Below, one piece after another: positions 61,475 through 64,000 of a stretch of 64,000 nt of DNA (the first letter of the stretch is position 1; each line of letters begins with the position of its first letter). The notes below the pieces were generated by a model. It was not told where the DNA came from and ran no database searches. It worked only from the letters and a program-made list of their open reading frames with translations. The stretch comes from Girardinichthys multiradiatus. Its lineage: Eukaryota > Chordata > Actinopteri > Cyprinodontiformes > Goodeidae. The stretch spans positions 15,112,749 to 15,176,748 of the forward strand of contig NC_061800.1 of NCBI RefSeq assembly GCF_021462225.1, given 5' to 3'. The position numbers and the translations under genes were made by a program.

Positions 61475-63086
61475 CAGTCCAGACCAAACGTTTGGACACA
61501 CCTTCTCATTCAAAGAGTTTTCTTTATTTTCATGACTATGAATATTGTAGCTTCACACTGAAGGCATCCAAACAATGAATTAACACATGTGGAATTATAT
61601 CCTGAACAAAAAAGTGTGAAACAATTAAAAATATGTCTTATATTCTAGGTTCTTCACCTTTTGCTTTGATTCCTGCTCCACACACTCTTGGTATTCTGTT
61701 GATGAGCTTCAAGAGGTAGTACCTGAAATGGTTCTCCAACAGTCTTGAAGGAGTTCCCAGAGATGTTTAGCACTTGTTGGCCCTTTCGCCTTCACTCTGC
61801 GGTCCAGCTCACCCCAAACCATCTCGATTGGGTTCAGGTCCGGTGACTGTGGAGGCCAGGTCATCTGGCGCAGCACCCATCACTCTCCTTCTTGGTCAAA
61901 TAGTCCTTACACAGCCTGGAGGTGTGTTTGAGGTCATTGTCCTGTTGAAAAATAAATGATGGTCCAACTAAACGCAAACCGGATGGAATAGCATGCCACT
62001 GCAAGATGCTGTGGTAGCCATGCTGGTTCAGTATGCCTTCAATTTTGAATAAATCCCCAACAGTGTCACCAGCAAAGCACCCCCACACCATCACACCTCC
62101 TCCTCCATGCTTCAGGTGGGAACCAGGCATGTAGAGTCCATCTGTTCACCTCTTCTGCGCCGCACAAAGACACGGTGGTTGGAACCAAAGATCTCAAACT
62201 TGGACTCAACAGACCAAAGCACAGATTTCCACTGGTCTAATGTCCATTCCTCGTGTTCTTTAGCCCAAACAAGTCTCTTCTGCTTGTTGCCTGTCCTCAG
62301 CAGTGGTTTCCTAGAAGCTATTTTACCATGAAGGCCTGATTCACACAGTCTCCTCTTAACAGTTGTTCTAGAGATGTGTCTGCTGCTAGAACTCTGTCTG
62401 GCATTGACCTGTTCTCTAATCTGAGCTGCTGTTAACCTGCGATTTCTGAGGCTGGTGACTCTGATGAACTTATCGTCCGCAGCAGAGGTGACTCTTGGTC
62501 TTCCTTTCCTGGGGCAGTCCTCATGTGAGCCAGTTTCTTTGTAGCGCTTGATGGTTTATGCGACTGCACTTGGGGACACTTTCAAAGTTTTCCCAATTGT
62601 TCAGACTGACCTTCATTTCTTAAAGTAATGATGGCCACTTGTTTTTCTTTACTTAGCTGCTTTTTTCTTGCCATAATACAAATTCTAACAGTCTATTCAG
62701 TAGGACTATCAGCTGTGTACTGTATCCACCTCCTGCACAACACAACTGATGGTCACAACCCCATTTATATGGCTTGAAATCCCACTTATTAAACCTGACA
62801 GGGCACACCTGTGAAGTGAAAACCATTTCAAGTGACTACCTCTTGAAGCTCATCAACAGAATGCCAAGAGTGTGCGGAGCAGTAATCAAAGCAAAAGGTG
62901 GCTACTTTGAAGAACCTAGAATATAAGACATATTTTTTGTTGTTTCACACTTTTTTGTTCAGTATATAATTCTACATGTGTTAATTCATAGTTTTGATGC
63001 CTTCAGTGTGAAGCTACAATATTCATAGTCATGAAAATAAAGAAAACTCTTTGAAAGAGGTGTGTCCAAACTTTTGGTCTGTACCG
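61475..63086 (-). mobile_element. Tc1-like DNA transposon, DD38E type, inactive
   Basis: The element is bounded by TA (61473-61474 and 63087-63088), with long inverted repeats of about 260 nt (61475 to about 61735, and about 62825 to 63086). These share CAGACCAAA and TTTGGACACACCT near the tips and a long matching inner part, but with many scattered mismatches and indels. It lies in what should be the last intron of dhrs12. Confidence 0.9.
61650..62674 (-). pseudogene. Broken Tc1-like transposase (DD38E lineage)
   Basis: The frame starts MARKKQLSKEKQVAIITL at 62674, then suffers a frameshift near 62600, a TAA stop at 62558-62556 (in SAVA*TIKRY) and a one-base loss near 61876 in the ESDG segment. 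The first catalytic Asp is replaced: the motif reads LWSVESKF where the family has SDESKF. Readable pieces include HGGGGVMVWGCFAGDTVG, FQQDNDLKHTSRL and SPDLNPIE. Following the frames by eye, 38 residues separate the second Asp and the Glu. Confidence 0.85.
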
Positions 63087-63799
63087 TATATGTATATCAA
63101 TGCCTGAGTTGGCATTTTCCTGATAAACAGAGAAAGGTTGTGAATCAGAGACAACATGGATGAACGATAATGTAATTTCACTTTCGATCCCTTTTGCCTA
63201 CAGTTGACATACATCTGTAGGCACAAGTACATAAGAAATTAGAATATGGTGAAAAAGTTCAATCTATTTTGTCTTTCATTTCAGAAAGATAAACTCACAG
63301 GATATAGTTTCATTACACATGAAACAATTTAAGCCTTCTTTCTCGTAATTTTGAGGATTATAGATTACAGAAAGCGCTAATCACTGTAGGAGCCATTTAT
63401 GTTCTTGGTGTTGGGTTATTGTTTGATTTATTTTATTTGGTTTGTTTTGGGTGATGTTTTCATGCTGGTTTTCACACTGACCTATATTTGGTTCTACCAC
63501 TGGTGGCGGTGTGGGTTAAAAGTTATATAGGTGCAGAGGTGAGAAGGTAGAAGGTTTGGGTGAGGGAAGGTCCTACGGTTTTTACCGCTCTGTTGGCCAA
63601 AGCCTAGCTTTTATTGGTGGTCTTGTGTTAGAGCTCAGTGGATTAAACAATCCAACCTCACAAGCTATTCAATAAATGGGAGCATTCCCCAACATATTTG
63701 GCAGTCTGGATATTATTTGTAAGCGCGTTGGAACCTGGATCCGACCAAACCCAGAAGCGACCAAAAGAATGGAACTTGATGGTCGCTACAACCATGAAA

Positions 63800-64000
63800 G
63801 GTCATTGCTAAGGAAGCTGGTTGTTCACAGAGTGTTGCATCTAAGTATAATCACAGAAAGTTAAGTGGAAGGAAAAAGTGTAGTGGGAAAATGTGCACCA
63901 GCAACAGGGATAACTGCAACCTTCAGAGGATTGTGAAGCTAAATCTATTCAAGAATTTGGAGGAACTTTACAAAAAGTGAACTGAGGCTGGAGTCAGGGC
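63800..64000 (+). mobile_element. Tc1-like transposase N-terminal fragment, runs off window
   Basis: A decayed frame reads EAGCSQSVASKYNHRKLSG, then RKKCSGKMCTSNRDNCNL and FKNLEELYKK*TEAGV. This aligns with the HTH, basic linker and second HTH of the 44-kb transposase. It contains a stop and continues past the right edge. Confidence 0.75.

Noticed and set aside
1..64000. CRISPR arrays, operons, phage genes or endogenous viral genes
   Set aside because: None seen; the sequence is vertebrate nuclear DNA and the only reverse transcriptases are LINE-type without gag or env.

Overview
This is vertebrate nuclear DNA, almost certainly from a percomorph teleost fish. The grounds are multi-exon genes with GT-AG introns, protein sequences close to human INTS6, WDFY2 and DHRS12, and a dense load of fish-type repeats (Tc1/mariner, L2-like LINEs, tRNA-derived SINEs, hAT MITEs). 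There are no operons, CRISPR arrays or prokaryotic signals. Family identities rest on remembered protein families; no database search was run.

Layout. Positions 1-22824 (minus strand) hold the first 16 coding exons of ints6 (Integrator complex subunit 6, about 768 residues here); the C-terminal end lies off the left edge. Positions 22825-28820 are a head-to-head intergenic region with a likely promoter for each gene, two tRNA-derived SINEs and an extra CpG/ETS patch. Positions 28821-56169 (plus strand) hold a complete 12-exon wdfy2 gene (WD repeat and FYVE domain protein, 400 residues), followed by a 3' UTR to about 57.1 kb. Positions 60794-60906 (minus strand) hold what I read as the last coding exon of dhrs12 (short-chain dehydrogenase). 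The order INTS6-WDFY2-DHRS12 and the orientations match human chromosome 13q14 as I recall it.

The rest is intronic and intergenic sequence dominated by DNA transposons. Three Tc1-like elements have both ends visible, and their transposases have three different catalytic spacings: DD36E at 15728-16963 (almost intact), DD34E at 43842-45451 (intact ORF, 200-bp inverted repeats with two mismatches, so very recent) and DD38E at 61475-63086 (dead). About twelve older Tc1 relics, two LINE copies, a LINE RT scrap, hAT-type pieces and several simple repeats fill the introns. Two intronic stretches in ints6 look non-repetitive and enhancer-like.

The most notable gene-level feature is a U12-type (minor spliceosome) intron in wdfy2 (37771-39846). 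ints6 encodes a subunit of a nuclear RNA-processing complex, wdfy2 an endosomal adaptor and dhrs12 an oxidoreductase, so the three are syntenic neighbours rather than a functional cluster. I found no wholly new biological system.
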